The notes: a model not told the origin generated them from the letters alone. Shown: positions 8,783 through 18,005, numbered from the stretch's first letter. The stretch is DNA of 64,000 bases from Comamonas fluminis (GCF_019186805.1 NZ_CP066783.1:2493501-2557500); one strand, 5' to 3'. Program-made: numbers and translations.

Positions 8783-8804
8783 CGGGCAACCGCTGACTTT
8801 GCAT

Positions 8805-8853
8805 AAAAATAGCTGCTAGCGCTTATCTATCAGGCGCTGGCAGCTATTTTTTT
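8805..8853 (+). terminator. Terminator-like hairpin built from two inverted copies of the dispersed repeat
   Basis: AAAAATAGCTGCTAGCGC (8805-8822) pairs with GCGCTGGCAGCTATTTTT (8834-8851) with a single mismatch, leaving a short loop and a T-rich 3' end. It matches the dispersed repeat family and lies 22 bases after the efflux pump gene. Confidence 0.75.
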
Positions 8854-8946
8854 GATAGTTATTGGTTTGCGTCGGTGGGGCTTGTGAGTGGCTCGGGTCG
8901 ACCCAGAGAGGTGTTTGATGTCCAGCCTTGTGTACCTGAATTGCCT

Positions 8947-9483
8947 TCAGTCTTTTAATTGTGCGCCAAACATTTGGTTTCCTAAAAAACCTCGATCAAG
9001 AAGCCCAAGCTGAACAGCGATCTCTTGCCGGAGGCACTCTGCATCCTTATTTTCGCCATCCTTAGGGAAAGAGAAGAATGAAGGGGCCAGATTTGAAGGC
9101 TCAAATAAAGCGAGCAACAATGCCTCTCCCCCTGTTTTAGTGATTAGTTCTACACGGTTGACGGATGTCTTTCCTGGCAGGATGTATGACTGAACCGAGC
9201 CGAATAGCTCTAAAGGATAGACGCGCTGCTTTGGCTTAAAGAAGACTGAGACTCTCGAAATGATGACTTGACCCTTGGCTGCATCTAGTGTGACTCGGCG
9301 CCGATTTGCGACTACTTTATCCCAGAGCAATAGCGAGCCAAATCCCGCAAAAACTGCCGCCATTACAAGTCCTTTGGAATCAAAAAATCCTAGCAATAGG
9401 CCAAATATAGCCATACCCAAAGAAAAATAGACAGTTAGAAAAGAGCATTGATTCTTTACAGCAATTGGATTTAACAAGGCCAT
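8947..9483 (-). CDS. Hypothetical membrane protein
   Basis: A 178-residue protein (or 187 if it starts at the GTG at 9510). Two closely spaced hydrophobic segments near the N-terminus (AIFGLLLGFFDSKGLVMAAV and the next 15 residues) are followed by a soluble basic/beta-rich half. That half includes RRRVTLDAAKGQVIISR and RVYPLELFGSVQSY, reminiscent of small PH-like domains anchored to a membrane. Neither start has a strong ribosome site; the ATG at 9483 is chosen. It lies directly after a small AT-rich membrane gene on the same strand. I do not recognise a named family, and its base composition falls towards its 5' end, hinting at acquisition. Confidence 0.6.
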   Translation of the reverse strand: MALLNPIAVKNQCSFLTVYFSLGMAIFGLLLGFFDSKGLVMAAVFAGFGSLLLWDKVVANRRRVTLDAAKGQVIISRVSVFFKPKQRVYPLELFGSVQSYILPGKTSVNRVELITKTGGEALLLALFEPSNLAPSFFSFPKDGENKDAECLRQEIAVQLGLLDRGFLGNQMFGAQLKD

Positions 9484-9529
9484 ATCGATGGACAAAATTA
9501 AGCCTCTCACTAAATTTATACGACTTCAT

Positions 9530-9760
9530 TTATTTTATAAAGGAAGAAATAGCAAATACAATCATAATTAAATACAAATTCAAAAAAGATATAGCAAGAG
9601 CAACCGATCCTTTTGTTTTTCTCTTAAAGCATCGTCTCAACCCAAAAATAAAAGATTCCGAAGAGTCAAAATTTTTACTCATAGAGAAAAATATTGGAAC
9701 AGAGATAATTGAAGAAAAAATAAAATAACAAATTAAATAGAACTCTGTGTCATCTGACAT
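9530..9760 (-). CDS. Small hypothetical membrane protein in an AT-rich islet
   Basis: A 76-residue protein with two hydrophobic segments (YLICYFIFSSIISVPIFF and VALAISFLNLYLIMIVFAIS) separated by a basic loop (FGLRRCFKRKTKG). A strong ribosome site, GAGGAG, lies 10 bases before its ATG, which is the main reason to prefer it to an overlapping open frame on the plus strand (9465-9728). The gene is far more AT-rich than everything around it and uses ATA, AAA and TTT codons avoided elsewhere in the window, so recent horizontal gain is likely. It seems co-transcribed with the next membrane protein gene. Function unknown. Confidence 0.6.
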   Translation of the reverse strand: MSDDTEFYLICYFIFSSIISVPIFFSMSKNFDSSESFIFGLRRCFKRKTKGSVALAISFLNLYLIMIVFAISSFIK

Positions 9761-9891
9761 GTCGGTAGCTCTCCTCTAAACACTCCCTGCGACAGGCATA
9801 AACACTATGACATATTGGGCTAGGTATGTCTGCTTCTGGCCGATAGCAGCCCAAAACTGCCCACACCCCAAGCAAAAACCTATCAGCAGCC

Positions 9892-10254
9892 TCACCGCTC
9901 TTGAATGAACCGAATCAGCGTCCCGTCAATATCAATCAACGCCCCAACTGTGCCGCCCCAGGGCTCTTTTTTCGGGCGATGCAATCTGGGCCATCCTTGG
10001 GCTGCTTCAGGTATGCCTGCCTCTATCGCCAGCTGGAAGAATGACGCCACATCCTCAAGCCTGAAGCAGCAGCTGAACCAGCTGGTGGCGGGGTCGACAT
10101 TCGGGTGGCTAAAGAACTCAAGCACCAGCCCTTCCCTTTTGAGAATCATCCAGTCTCGGTCTTTCCAGGTTTCTTCGAAACCCAGCTTGCGATAAAAGCT
10201 GGACGTGGCATCAAAGTCGCGGGCGGGCAGGTTGGGAGTTGAAAAGTCAGCCAT
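9892..10254 (-). CDS. VOC family protein (glyoxalase / bleomycin-resistance fold)
   Basis: A 120-residue protein with the two-module vicinal oxygen chelate pattern. It opens with NLPARDFDATSSFYRKLGFEETW and WMILKREGLVLEFFSHP, and the second half ends with GALIDIDGTLIRFIQE. The layout is close to bleomycin-binding (Ble) proteins: single domain, few metal-binding His residues, and a Trp/Phe-rich pocket. Such proteins bind and neutralise small compounds, but the ligand cannot be told here. The enzymatic glyoxalase metal ligands are not obvious, so binding rather than catalysis is more likely. The gene is apparently transcribed alone. Confidence 0.82.
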   Translation of the reverse strand: MADFSTPNLPARDFDATSSFYRKLGFEETWKDRDWMILKREGLVLEFFSHPNVDPATSWFSCCFRLEDVASFFQLAIEAGIPEAAQGWPRLHRPKKEPWGGTVGALIDIDGTLIRFIQER

Positions 10255-10377
10255 GGCGCTTTCTGTTGAATAGATCGACGGATGTTATTGCCCAGGCGCT
10301 CCAAGATGGTCAAGAGGGTCCGGGCATCGGCTTCGGCAGCTATGTGTAGCCAGCCACACCGCAGGTGACTGCTTGGC

Positions 10378-10698
10378 TTACTGACTCTTATCGAGCCGCC
10401 GCAAAAACACCTGCAGTTCCTTGACGACCTGGGCATCCCCCTTGGCCTCTGCACACGCCAGCCCCTGCTGCCATGCCTGCCGTGCGGCCTGCGTGTCGCC
10501 CAGCGCCAGCTCTACCTTGCCCAGTTGCTTCCAGGCGACGGAGTACGCGGCATCCAGCGCCGTGGCCTGCTGCAGATGCTCGCGGGCCAGGGCCATCTGC
10601 TCTTCATCCGCATAGGCCTTGCCCAGCGTGTAGCGCAGCAGCGCGCCATCTTTGCCCTGCGCCAGCAGCTTTTCCAGATTTCCAACCATGGGGTTCAT
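10378..10698 (-). CDS. Small TPR-repeat protein
   Basis: A 106-residue protein starting MNPMVGNLEKLLAQGKDG. The ATG at 10698 has GGAGAGGA about 6 bases upstream; the longer frame to 10731 lacks one. The body is two to three tetratricopeptide helices: LLRYTLGKAYADEEQMALAREHL, then AWKQLGKVELALGDTQAARQAW, matching the TPR spacing of small and large residues. Such short TPR proteins are adaptor or scaffold proteins with unknown partners. It is divergent from the metallo-hydrolase gene. The family assignment is firm; no function can be given. Confidence 0.85.
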   Translation of the reverse strand: MNPMVGNLEKLLAQGKDGALLRYTLGKAYADEEQMALAREHLQQATALDAAYSVAWKQLGKVELALGDTQAARQAWQQGLACAEAKGDAQVVKELQVFLRRLDKSQ

Positions 10699-10832
10699 CG
10701 CGCGTCCTCTCCTTGCGCTGCAGTGTCGCAAGTCTGCAAAGCCGCAACTCTGATACGGCCTCTTTCAATATTCAGCTTGCATCCCGGTCTCTGGGCCCAA
10801 ACTGCTCAGCAGACTCCCGTCAAGGCTCCATC

Positions 10833-11900
10833 TTGTTCAAGAAACCTTTTACAACGCCCATCGCCAGCTACGAGCACTCGCCCCAGTATGTGCAGGGGCG
10901 GTTTCGCAATATCCACCCGCGCCCGGCCAATAGCCCGCAGCCTGATGCGAAAACCCTGTGGAACTTTTTCTTCAACAAGCCTGCCGACAGCGACCCCGCC
11001 AGCACCTTGCCGGTGCTGGCATTGACCCCAGCCCAGTTGGTTGCCGCGCCAGAGCGCAGTCTCTATCGCATCGGTCATTCCACCTTGCTGATGAAGCTGC
11101 GCGGTGGCTGGTGGATTACCGACCCTGTGTTTGCTGAACGGGCGTCGCCACTATCATTTGCCGGCCCCAGGCGCTTTCATGCGCCGCCGATTGCACTGGC
11201 TGACTTGCCGCCGCTGCGCGGAGTGCTGCTGTCACACGACCATTACGACCATCTGGACCATGCCGCGATCAAGGCACTTGCTCCCAAGGTGGAAACCTTT
11301 CTCTGCCCGCTGGGTGTGGGCGACCGGCTGGTGAGCTGGGGCGTCAAGACCGAAAAAATCATTCAGCATGACTGGTGGCAGGCCAGTGAGGTCGATGGCC
11401 TGCGCTTTACCGCCACGCCCGCCCAGCATTTCTCGGGCCGCAGCCTGAGTGACGGAAACCGCACGCTGTGGTCATCCTGGGTGATTGAGGATTTGCAGAG
11501 CAGCCAGCCGCTGCGCGTGTTTTTCAGCGGCGATGGTGGTTACTTTGACGGCTTTACAGAAATTGGCCGCCGCTTCGGGCCGTTTGATCTGACGCTGATG
11601 GAAACCGGCGCCTACGACGCGCACTGGCCCTATGTCCATATGCATCCGGCCCAGACCATTCAGGCCCACAAGGATCTTGGCGGGCGCTGGCTGCTGCCCA
11701 TCCATAACGGCACCTTCAACCTGGCCATGCATGCCTGGTGGGACCCGTTTGAGCAAATTGTTGGGTTAGCCAAAGAAAGCAACGTCGCCATCGCGACCCC
11801 CATGATGGGCGAGCGGCTGGACCTGCAGACGCCCCACACAGGATCACCCTGGTGGCGCTCCTGCGTCAACCAATCCTTACCAGCAATGCAGCGGGCCTGA
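10833..11900 (+). CDS. MBL-fold metallo-hydrolase (NAPE-PLD / UlaG-like)
   Basis: A 355-residue metallo-beta-lactamase-fold protein. The core metal motif is SHDHYDHLDH (about residues 131-140), with further ligands in FFSGDGGY and in the C-terminal LPIHNGTF segment. The HSTLLMKLRGGWWITDPVF region matches NAPE-hydrolysing phospholipase D-like proteins. The open frame continues far upstream without ATG. The most likely start is the TTG at 10833, which has AAGG 9 bases before it and gives the protein start FKKPFTTP. The substrate (a phospholipid or other ester/lactone) is not determined by the sequence. A lipoprotein gene follows after 14 bases. Confidence 0.85.
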   Translation: MFKKPFTTPIASYEHSPQYVQGRFRNIHPRPANSPQPDAKTLWNFFFNKPADSDPASTLPVLALTPAQLVAAPERSLYRIGHSTLLMKLRGGWWITDPVFAERASPLSFAGPRRFHAPPIALADLPPLRGVLLSHDHYDHLDHAAIKALAPKVETFLCPLGVGDRLVSWGVKTEKIIQHDWWQASEVDGLRFTATPAQHFSGRSLSDGNRTLWSSWVIEDLQSSQPLRVFFSGDGGYFDGFTEIGRRFGPFDLTLMETGAYDAHWPYVHMHPAQTIQAHKDLGGRWLLPIHNGTFNLAMHAWWDPFEQIVGLAKESNVAIATPMMGERLDLQTPHTGSPWWRSCVNQSLPAMQRA

Positions 11901-11914
11901 CCGACAATGAACGC

Positions 11915-12364
11915 ATGAAGACTTTCTGCGCCCCAAGACATCTCAGCCTTGCCACCCTCGCTGCATCGGCCCTGCTACTCAGCGCCTGTACCACCACACC
12001 GCCACCGCCCCAAAAGCCCTGGGCCGAATGCACGCCAGCCAGCCAGATCGATAAACCTGCCGTGGTGCGAACCTACCCACATGCCAAGCTCGATCCTCAG
12101 TGGTACCCCGAAGGCGCAAAGTTCACGGTGGTCTATCAGTTTGAAGTGACGCCCGAGGGGAAAATGGGCCGCAAGAACTACAAGCCCGCAGATGCCGACC
12201 CGCGCATCATCGCCGCCATTGAGCGCTCGTTCACCCGCTGGCGCTTTAAGCCAGCCATCAGCAATGGCCAGCCTGTCACCACCTGTTTTGAACAGCCTTA
12301 CGAGCTGATTTTTGAAGATCTGAGCCCCAAGCCAGCGCCGCAAGCACCCGAAAAGAGCTCCTGA
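11915..12364 (+). CDS. TonB C-terminal-domain-like lipoprotein
   Basis: A 149-residue protein with a lipoprotein signal (MKTFCAPRHLSLATLAAS, then lipobox LLSAC near residue 26), a short Pro-rich stretch (TTTPPPPQKP) and a C-terminal domain. That domain contains YPEGAKFTVVYQFEVTPEG and FTRWRFKPAISNGQPV, the pattern of TonB C-terminal / energy-transducer domains. It lacks the N-terminal transmembrane anchor of true TonB, so it is probably a periplasmic or outer-membrane protein that borrowed the fold. It is 14 bases after the metallo-hydrolase gene and may share its transcript. Confidence 0.78.
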   Translation: MKTFCAPRHLSLATLAASALLLSACTTTPPPPQKPWAECTPASQIDKPAVVRTYPHAKLDPQWYPEGAKFTVVYQFEVTPEGKMGRKNYKPADADPRIIAAIERSFTRWRFKPAISNGQPVTTCFEQPYELIFEDLSPKPAPQAPEKSS

Positions 12365-12450
12365 TTTCGCGCTGAAGCACTATCGGAAACCCGAAATCCG
12401 GGTCATTTCAGCGTGAGAAACAGAAGCCTCCCGCTAGAATGGCGCCCGTC

Positions 12451-12678
12451 AGGAGAGAGTGCCCGCAGCTTCAAGCTGTCCGGTGCCGCCGAAGGCGCAG
12501 ACAGCCCATCAACGCTGTCAAAACGCTCAGGCAAAAGGACTGACAAGCGCTGACAGGATGAAGTCCTGCAGCGTTCCTTGCTGGAGAGAGATGCCGGACA
12601 TCGTGACGACATCCACCGAAGGAGCAAACTGCCCGACTTCACTGCGGCGGTGAATCTCTCAGGTAAAGCGGACAGCAA
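12451..12678 (+). promoter_or_regulatory. Tandem glycine riboswitch (two aptamers) upstream of gcvT
   Basis: Two copies of the glycine aptamer core are visible. The first runs from AGGAGAGAGTGCC (12451) through GCCGCCGAAGGCGCA to CGCTCAGGCAAAAGGACTGA (to about 12543). The second runs from TGGAGAGAGATGCC (12582) through CACCGAAGGAGCAAAC to AATCTCTCAGGTAAAGCGGAC (to about 12673). Such tandem riboswitches switch on glycine-cleavage genes when glycine is abundant. Directly after aptamer 2, GGCAAGC (12679-12685) can pair with GCTTGCC (12740-12746), which ends just before the GTG start codon. This is a plausible translational expression platform. Confidence 0.93.
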
Positions 12679-12747
12679 GGCAAGCAAGCCACGCATGAAT
12701 GCCATGCGCGGCCCCCCTATTTGGTATGAATACCGGAGCGCTTGCCT

Positions 12748-13884
12748 GTGACTGCTGTCGACAACAACTCTGCCCTGCTGACCACCCCGCTGTTTGCCCT
12801 GCACCAGAAGCTGGGTGCCCGCATGGTGCCGTTTGCCGGTTACTCCATGCCCGTACAGTACCCGCAAGGGCTGATGGCCGAGCATCTGCACACCCGCAAG
12901 GCTGCAGGCCTGTTCGACGTTTCCCACATGGGTCAGCTGCTGCTGCGCGGGCCTGACGCCGCCGCCGCGCTGGAAAGCCTGATGCCCGTCGATGTGATCG
13001 ATCTGGGTCTGCACAAGCAGCGCTACGGTCTGCTGCTCAATGAAGAAGGCGGCATTCTGGACGATCTGATGTTCGTCAACCGTGGGGAAGACCTGTTTCT
13101 CATCGTCAATGGCGCCTGCAAGGCAGCCGATATCGCCCATATTCAAAAGCATATTGGCACGCGCTGCGAAGTGGTTCCCTTGCCTGATCGCGCCCTGCTT
13201 GCGCTGCAAGGTCCACAGGCGGCTTCCGTACTCTCGCGCTTGATCTCAGAAGTCACCTCGCTGGTTTTCATGACCGGCAATCACTTCGACTGGCAAGGCC
13301 ATGCGCTCTACATCACGCGCAGCGGCTATACCGGCGAAGACGGTTTTGAAATCTCTGTGCCCAACGCCGCCGCTCAAGCACTGGCCGAAGCCCTGCTGGC
13401 CCAGCCCGAGGTTGCACCCATTGGTCTGGGCGCGCGCAACTCACTGCGTCTGGAAGCCGGTCTTTGCCTGTATGGCAATGACATCGACACCAGCACCACG
13501 CCCGTGGAAGCAGGCCTGAACTGGGCCATGCAAAAAGTGCGCCGCACCGGCGGTGCACGCGAAGGCGGCTTTCCCGGCGCCGACAAGGTGCTGGCCCAGT
13601 TGCAAAACCCGCAGCAGCTTGCACACAAGCGCGTGGCCCTGATTGCGCAGGAGCGCATTCCCGTGCGCGAACCGGCGGTGCTGCAAAACCAGGACGGCCA
13701 GCAGATTGGCCACATCACCAGCGGCCTGCTCAGCCCCTCGCTGAACCAGCCCATTGCGCTGGCCTATGTGCAGCCCGGCTACGCCGCGCTGGACACCCAG
13801 ATTTTCGCCATCGTGCGCGGCAAGCCTGTGCCCATGAAAGTGGCGGCCACGCCTTTTGTGCCCACCAACTACTACCGCGGCTAA
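12748..13884 (+). CDS. gcvT: Aminomethyltransferase, glycine cleavage T protein
   Basis: A 378-residue protein carrying the T-protein hallmarks: GARMVPFAGYSMPVQYPQG, FDVSHMGQ, RSGYTGEDGFEIS and GLGARNSLRLEAGLCLYGND. It transfers the methylene group from aminomethylated H protein to tetrahydrofolate and releases ammonia, in the cytosol. A GTG at 12748 is taken as start because GGAG lies 10 bases upstream. A TTG at 12742 is also in frame. The gene follows a tandem glycine riboswitch and leads gcvH, an unknown gene and gcvP, so it is likely induced by glycine. Confidence 0.96.
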   Translation: MTAVDNNSALLTTPLFALHQKLGARMVPFAGYSMPVQYPQGLMAEHLHTRKAAGLFDVSHMGQLLLRGPDAAAALESLMPVDVIDLGLHKQRYGLLLNEEGGILDDLMFVNRGEDLFLIVNGACKAADIAHIQKHIGTRCEVVPLPDRALLALQGPQAASVLSRLISEVTSLVFMTGNHFDWQGHALYITRSGYTGEDGFEISVPNAAAQALAEALLAQPEVAPIGLGARNSLRLEAGLCLYGNDIDTSTTPVEAGLNWAMQKVRRTGGAREGGFPGADKVLAQLQNPQQLAHKRVALIAQERIPVREPAVLQNQDGQQIGHITSGLLSPSLNQPIALAYVQPGYAALDTQIFAIVRGKPVPMKVAATPFVPTNYYRG

Positions 13885-14019
13885 GCCTGCCCCCGTCAAT
13901 CAGACAGGCCAGTTTGCCCGGCGACTTGTCAAACAGGGGCCAGAACGCCGCTACAGTGCGCACTGGACCTTTCTCAAACAACTCACTGATTCCCCCGAAT
14001 CCACCATCTGGAGCCCTCC

Positions 14020-14394
14020 ATGAGCATCAAGTTTTCCAAAGAACACGAATGGATCAACGTCGCTGACACCAATGCCGCCATCGTCGGCATCACCGTCCAT
14101 GCGCAAGACGCGCTGGGCGATGTGGTTTTTGTCGATCTGCCCGCCGTGGGCACCACCTTCAAGGCTGGCGATGTGGCTGGCGTGGTCGAGTCCGTCAAGG
14201 CCGCTGCCGACGTTTACATGCCTGTGACTGGCGAGATCGTCGAAGTCAACGAAAACCTGCGCAACGATCCTGCTCTGGCCAACAGCGACCCGCTGAACAC
14301 CGGCTGGTTCTTCAAGGTCAAGATGAGCGATGTGAGCGAGCTTGACGCTCTGATGGAAGAGACCGCTTACAACGATTTCGCCAAGGACAACTAA
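14020..14394 (+). CDS. gcvH: Glycine cleavage H protein, lipoyl carrier
   Basis: A 124-residue protein that shuttles the aminomethyl group between the P and T proteins on a lipoyl arm. The lipoylated lysine is Lys60 in GVVESVKAAADVY, and the start KFSKEHEWI is characteristic. The ATG at 14020 has GGAG 8 bases upstream. It lies 135 bases after gcvT; an unknown gene, not gcvP, follows, after a hairpin at 14403. Confidence 0.97.
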   Translation: MSIKFSKEHEWINVADTNAAIVGITVHAQDALGDVVFVDLPAVGTTFKAGDVAGVVESVKAAADVYMPVTGEIVEVNENLRNDPALANSDPLNTGWFFKVKMSDVSELDALMEETAYNDFAKDN

Positions 14395-14402
14395 GCATCT
14401 TC

Positions 14403-14434
14403 AACGGCCCTCGCATTGCGAAGGCCGTTGCTTT
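14403..14434 (+). terminator. Hairpin between gcvH and the next gene, possible partial terminator
   Basis: AACGGCC (14403-14409) pairs with GGCCGTT (14423-14429), followed by GCTTT. The T tract is short, so it may attenuate rather than end the gcv transcript. Confidence 0.5.
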
Positions 14435-14453
14435 ATGCACCCTGAGCTTTGTC

Positions 14454-15005
14454 ATGACTGCCCATTTGTACTTTGATGATCCTGAAGAAGGCCTGGCGCG
14501 CAGCACCAGCCACCCGGCGTTTGTGCGCGTGGCCCCGCAGGACTTCTATTACGACTGCGGCGATGATTTCAGTCCCTTTGGCAGCGATGACGGCAGCGAC
14601 ACCCTGGCCGCGCTCGAAGAGTGGTGGCAGGAACAGCCCGAAGGCAAGGCGCCCAAGGTCATGCGGTTTCTGCGCCAGCAACTCAGTGACTGGGATTTGC
14701 CCGTGCCCGAGGACATGCTGACCCGTGACGACGCTGCCAAAGCCAAATGGTTGGCCCGGGACGAGATGAATCAGCGCTATCTGCAGTCGGTCTGCCGCGC
14801 CCGCGTGGCAGCCGCCTTCGGGCAGCTCAAGATTGCCGGAGAGCTGGACGCCGATGTGCTGCAGCAAGCCCAGCTCGCCCTGTCCTGCCAGCAATGGCTC
14901 AACACCGTCGCCCGCAGCCAGCACCCTGACTGGGAATACGCCGATCAGGAAAGCGAGCGCCTCGCCCTCATGAAAGCCGCGCTGGAATCTGCCAGCGCAC
15001 TTTGA
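14454..15005 (+). CDS. Hypothetical acidic protein embedded in the gcv operon
   Basis: A 183-residue, strongly acidic soluble protein (MTAHLYFDDPEEGLARST at the start; a central DCGDDFSPFGSDDGSD stretch; Trp-rich LEEWWQEQPEG). The C-terminal half is helical. It has no signal peptide or membrane segment, and I do not recognise a family. It sits between gcvH (59 bases upstream) and gcvP (about 100 bases downstream), all on one strand, so it is probably transcribed with them. Whether it acts in glycine cleavage or is a passenger is open. Its composition matches the neighbours, so there is no sign of recent transfer. Confidence 0.75.
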   Translation: MTAHLYFDDPEEGLARSTSHPAFVRVAPQDFYYDCGDDFSPFGSDDGSDTLAALEEWWQEQPEGKAPKVMRFLRQQLSDWDLPVPEDMLTRDDAAKAKWLARDEMNQRYLQSVCRARVAAAFGQLKIAGELDADVLQQAQLALSCQQWLNTVARSQHPDWEYADQESERLALMKAALESASAL

Positions 15006-15107
15006 ACTACCGCCATGCCTGCGCCACAGGCCATGGTTTTGCCCGCATGCCGCCGCGCTGGTGGCATGTAAACAGTCAGTCACAGTATTTGAGAATAGGT
15101 CCCTCCC

Positions 15108-18005
15108 ATGCTGATGTCACCGCCCGTTGCTTCGCTGCAGTCTCTTGAAAACGCCAGCGAGTTCATCCCCCGCCACATTGGCCCCGACAGCGCCGACGAA
15201 GCCACCATGCTCGCCGCCATTGGCCTGCCATCGCGCCAAGCGCTGATCGACAGCGTGGTGCCTGCCGCCATCGCACGCCCCGCGCCCATGGATTTGCCCG
15301 CACCGGTGACGGAAGCGGCTGCGCTGGCTGAGCTCAAAGCCATTGCCAGCAAGAACCAGGTTTTGAAGAGCTTTATCGGCCAGGGCTACTACGGCACACA
15401 CACGCCGGGCGTCATCCTGCGCAACATCTTGGAAAACCCCGCCTGGTACACCGCTTACACGCCTTACCAGGCCGAGATCTCGCAAGGCCGCATGGAGGCG
15501 CTGGTCAACTTCCAGACCATGGTCTGCGACCTGACCGGCATGCCGATTGCCAACGCCTCCATGCTGGACGAAGCCACGGCTGCCGCCGAGGCCATGACCC
15601 TGGCCAAGCGCTCGGTCAAGTCCAAGAGCAACCGCATTGTGCTGGCGGGCGATGTGCACCCACAGACCATCGAAGTCATCCAGACCCGCGCTGCGCCTAT
15701 CGGCATTGAAGTGACCGTGGCCAACAGCAAAGAGGAATGGGAAGCGGCGCTCGCAGGCGACTTCTTCGCCGCCGTGATCCAGTACCCCGCATCCAGCGGC
15801 TGGATTGTGGACTGGAAGGCCGACGTGGACGCCATCCACGCCAAGCAAGCCGCCGCCATTGTGGCGACCGATTTGCTGGCCCTGGCCCTGCTGACACCGC
15901 CCGGCGAATGGGGCGCTGACATTGTGGTGGGCAACACCCAGCGTTTTGGCATGCCCATGGGCGCCGGCGGCCCGCACGCCGCCTTTATGGCTTGCCGTGA
16001 CGAGTACAAGCGTTCGCTGCCCGGCCGCCTGGTCGGCGTCAGCGTCGATGTGCATGGCAAGCCCGCTTACCGCCTGGCCCTGCAAACACGCGAGCAGCAT
16101 ATCCGCCGCGAAAAGGCCACGTCCAACATCTGCACCGCGCAGGTGTTGCCTGCCGTGATTGCCAGCATGTACGCCGTCTACCACGGCCCGCAAGGCATTA
16201 CCCGCATCGCCCAGCGCGTGGCACGCTTTACGGCTATTTTGAGCCGCGGCTTGGCGCAACTGGGCTTTACTGCCAAGCACCACGACACGGCCTTTGATAC
16301 GCTGAGCCTGCACACCCAAGGCGCTACCGATTCGATAGTGGCCCGCGCAGTCGCCAAGGGCGCCAACCTGCGAAAAGCCTGGGGCGAATACGTCTGCATC
16401 AGCCTAGACGAAACCACCACCCGCGCCGATGTGGAACTGGTCTGGAGCATCTTCGCCAAGGATGGCCAAGCCCTACCCACGATTGAAGCCATGGACGAAG
16501 GCGCAACCTCGCTGATCCCTGCCAATCTGCAACGTAAATCGGCGTTTTTGACCCACCCGGTCTTCAACACCCACCATTCCGAAACCGCCATGCTGCGCTA
16601 CATCCGCAGCCTCTCGGACAAGGATTTGGCGCTGGACCGCAGCATGATCCCGCTGGGCTCTTGCACCATGAAGCTCAACGCCACCAGCGAGATGATTCCC
16701 ATCACCTGGCCAGAGTTTGCCAACATGCACCCGTTTGCGCCGGCCAACCAGCTGCAAGGCTATGCCGAGCTGGACCAGCAACTGCGCGGCTGGCTGTGCC
16801 AGGCCACGGGTTACGCGGGCATCAGCCTGCAGCCCAACGCCGGTAGCCAGGGCGAATACGCGGGTCTGCTGGCCATCAAGGCCTTCCACGAATCCAAGGG
16901 CCAAGCGCACCGCAATATCTGCCTGATTCCATCGAGCGCGCACGGCACCAACCCCGCGTCCGCACAGATGGTGGGCCTGCAAGTCGTGGTCACCAAGTGC
17001 GACGACAACGGCAACGTGGACATGGACGACCTGAAGGCCAAGTGCGAGCAGCACAGCGCCAACCTGGCCTGCATCATGATCACCTACCCGTCCACCCACG
17101 GCGTGTTTGAGACACAAGTCAAAGAACTGTGCGCCCTGGTGCACAGCCACGGCGGCCGCGTGTATGTGGACGGCGCCAATATGAATGCCCTGGTTGGTGT
17201 GGCTGCCCCCGGCGAGTTTGGCGGCGACGTGAGCCACCTGAACCTGCACAAAACCTTCTGCATCCCCCACGGCGGTGGCGGCCCAGGTGTTGGCCCCGTC
17301 TGCGTGGTGGAAGACCTGGTTCCCTTCCTGCCCGGCCATGCCACGGCCGGCGACGCTCGCAAAGTAGGAGCTGTTAGCGCAGCCCCCTTGGGCAATGCAG
17401 CCGTTTTGCCCATTAGCTGGATGTATATCCGCATGATGGGCGAGCCGGGCCTCAAACTCGCCACCGAAACCGCCATCCTGAACGCCAACTACATCAGCGC
17501 GCGCCTCAAAGATCACTTCCCCACGCTGTACGCGGGCGACAGCGGCCACGTGGCACACGAGTGCATTCTGGACCTGCGCCAGTTCAAGGAAACCACGGGC
17601 GTGATGGCCGAAGACGTGGCCAAGCGCCTGATTGACTATGGCTTTCATGCACCAACGCTGTCCTTCCCCGTGCCCAACACCTTGATGGTGGAGCCAACGG
17701 AGAGCGAAAGCCTGTATGAGATCGACCGCTTTATCGACGCCATGATTGCCATCCGCGCCGAAATCGCCGAGATTGAAGCAGGCAAGCTGCCGCAAGACGA
17801 CAACCCGCTGAAAAACGCCCCGCACACCGCCGAAGTGCTGCTGACCGCCGACTGGCAGCATGGCTACAGCCGCGAGCTGGCCGCCTACCCCGTGCCGGCC
17901 CTGCGCCGCGCCAAGTACTGGAGCCCCGTGGGCCGCGTCGATAACGTCTACGGCGACCGCAACCTGTTTTGCAGCTGCGTGCCTATGGATGCGTTTGAGA
18001 GCTGA
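15108..18005 (+). CDS. gcvP: Glycine dehydrogenase (decarboxylating), glycine cleavage P protein
   Basis: A 965-residue single-chain P protein with fused N- and C-terminal halves. It decarboxylates glycine with pyridoxal phosphate and loads the aminomethyl group on GcvH. The PLP lysine is Lys715 in [16 protein letters not shown]. Other conserved blocks are FIPRHIGP near the start, [19 protein letters not shown], and SHLNLHK followed by the Gly-rich loop. The start is the ATG at 15108; the ATG at 15114 is an alternative, and neither has a strong ribosome site. Two small genes of unknown role follow closely. Confidence 0.97.
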   Translation: MLMSPPVASLQSLENASEFIPRHIGPDSADEATMLAAIGLPSRQALIDSVVPAAIARPAPMDLPAPVTEAAALAELKAIASKNQVLKSFIGQGYYGTHTPGVILRNILENPAWYTAYTPYQAEISQGRMEALVNFQTMVCDLTGMPIANASMLDEATAAAEAMTLAKRSVKSKSNRIVLAGDVHPQTIEVIQTRAAPIGIEVTVANSKEEWEAALAGDFFAAVIQYPASSGWIVDWKADVDAIHAKQAAAIVATDLLALALLTPPGEWGADIVVGNTQRFGMPMGAGGPHAAFMACRDEYKRSLPGRLVGVSVDVHGKPAYRLALQTREQHIRREKATSNICTAQVLPAVIASMYAVYHGPQGITRIAQRVARFTAILSRGLAQLGFTAKHHDTAFDTLSLHTQGATDSIVARAVAKGANLRKAWGEYVCISLDETTTRADVELVWSIFAKDGQALPTIEAMDEGATSLIPANLQRKSAFLTHPVFNTHHSETAMLRYIRSLSDKDLALDRSMIPLGSCTMKLNATSEMIPITWPEFANMHPFAPANQLQGYAELDQQLRGWLCQATGYAGISLQPNAGSQGEYAGLLAIKAFHESKGQAHRNICLIPSSAHGTNPASAQMVGLQVVVTKCDDNGNVDMDDLKAKCEQHSANLACIMITYPSTHGVFETQVKELCALVHSHGGRVYVDGANMNALVGVAAPGEFGGDVSHLNLHKTFCIPHGGGGPGVGPVCVVEDLVPFLPGHATAGDARKVGAVSAAPLGNAAVLPISWMYIRMMGEPGLKLATETAILNANYISARLKDHFPTLYAGDSGHVAHECILDLRQFKETTGVMAEDVAKRLIDYGFHAPTLSFPVPNTLMVEPTESESLYEIDRFIDAMIAIRAEIAEIEAGKLPQDDNPLKNAPHTAEVLLTADWQHGYSRELAAYPVPALRRAKYWSPVGRVDNVYGDRNLFCSCVPMDAFES

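Noticed and set aside
9465..9728. Plus-strand frame of 87 residues in the AT-rich islet
   Set aside because: It starts inside another gene and lacks a ribosome site, while the minus-strand frame there has a strong one and two clear membrane segments.
17379..17402. Repeat-like stretch (GGAGCTGTTAGCGCAGCC) inside gcvP
   Set aside because: Only a partial match to the repeat core, and the encoded residues look ordinary for gcvP.
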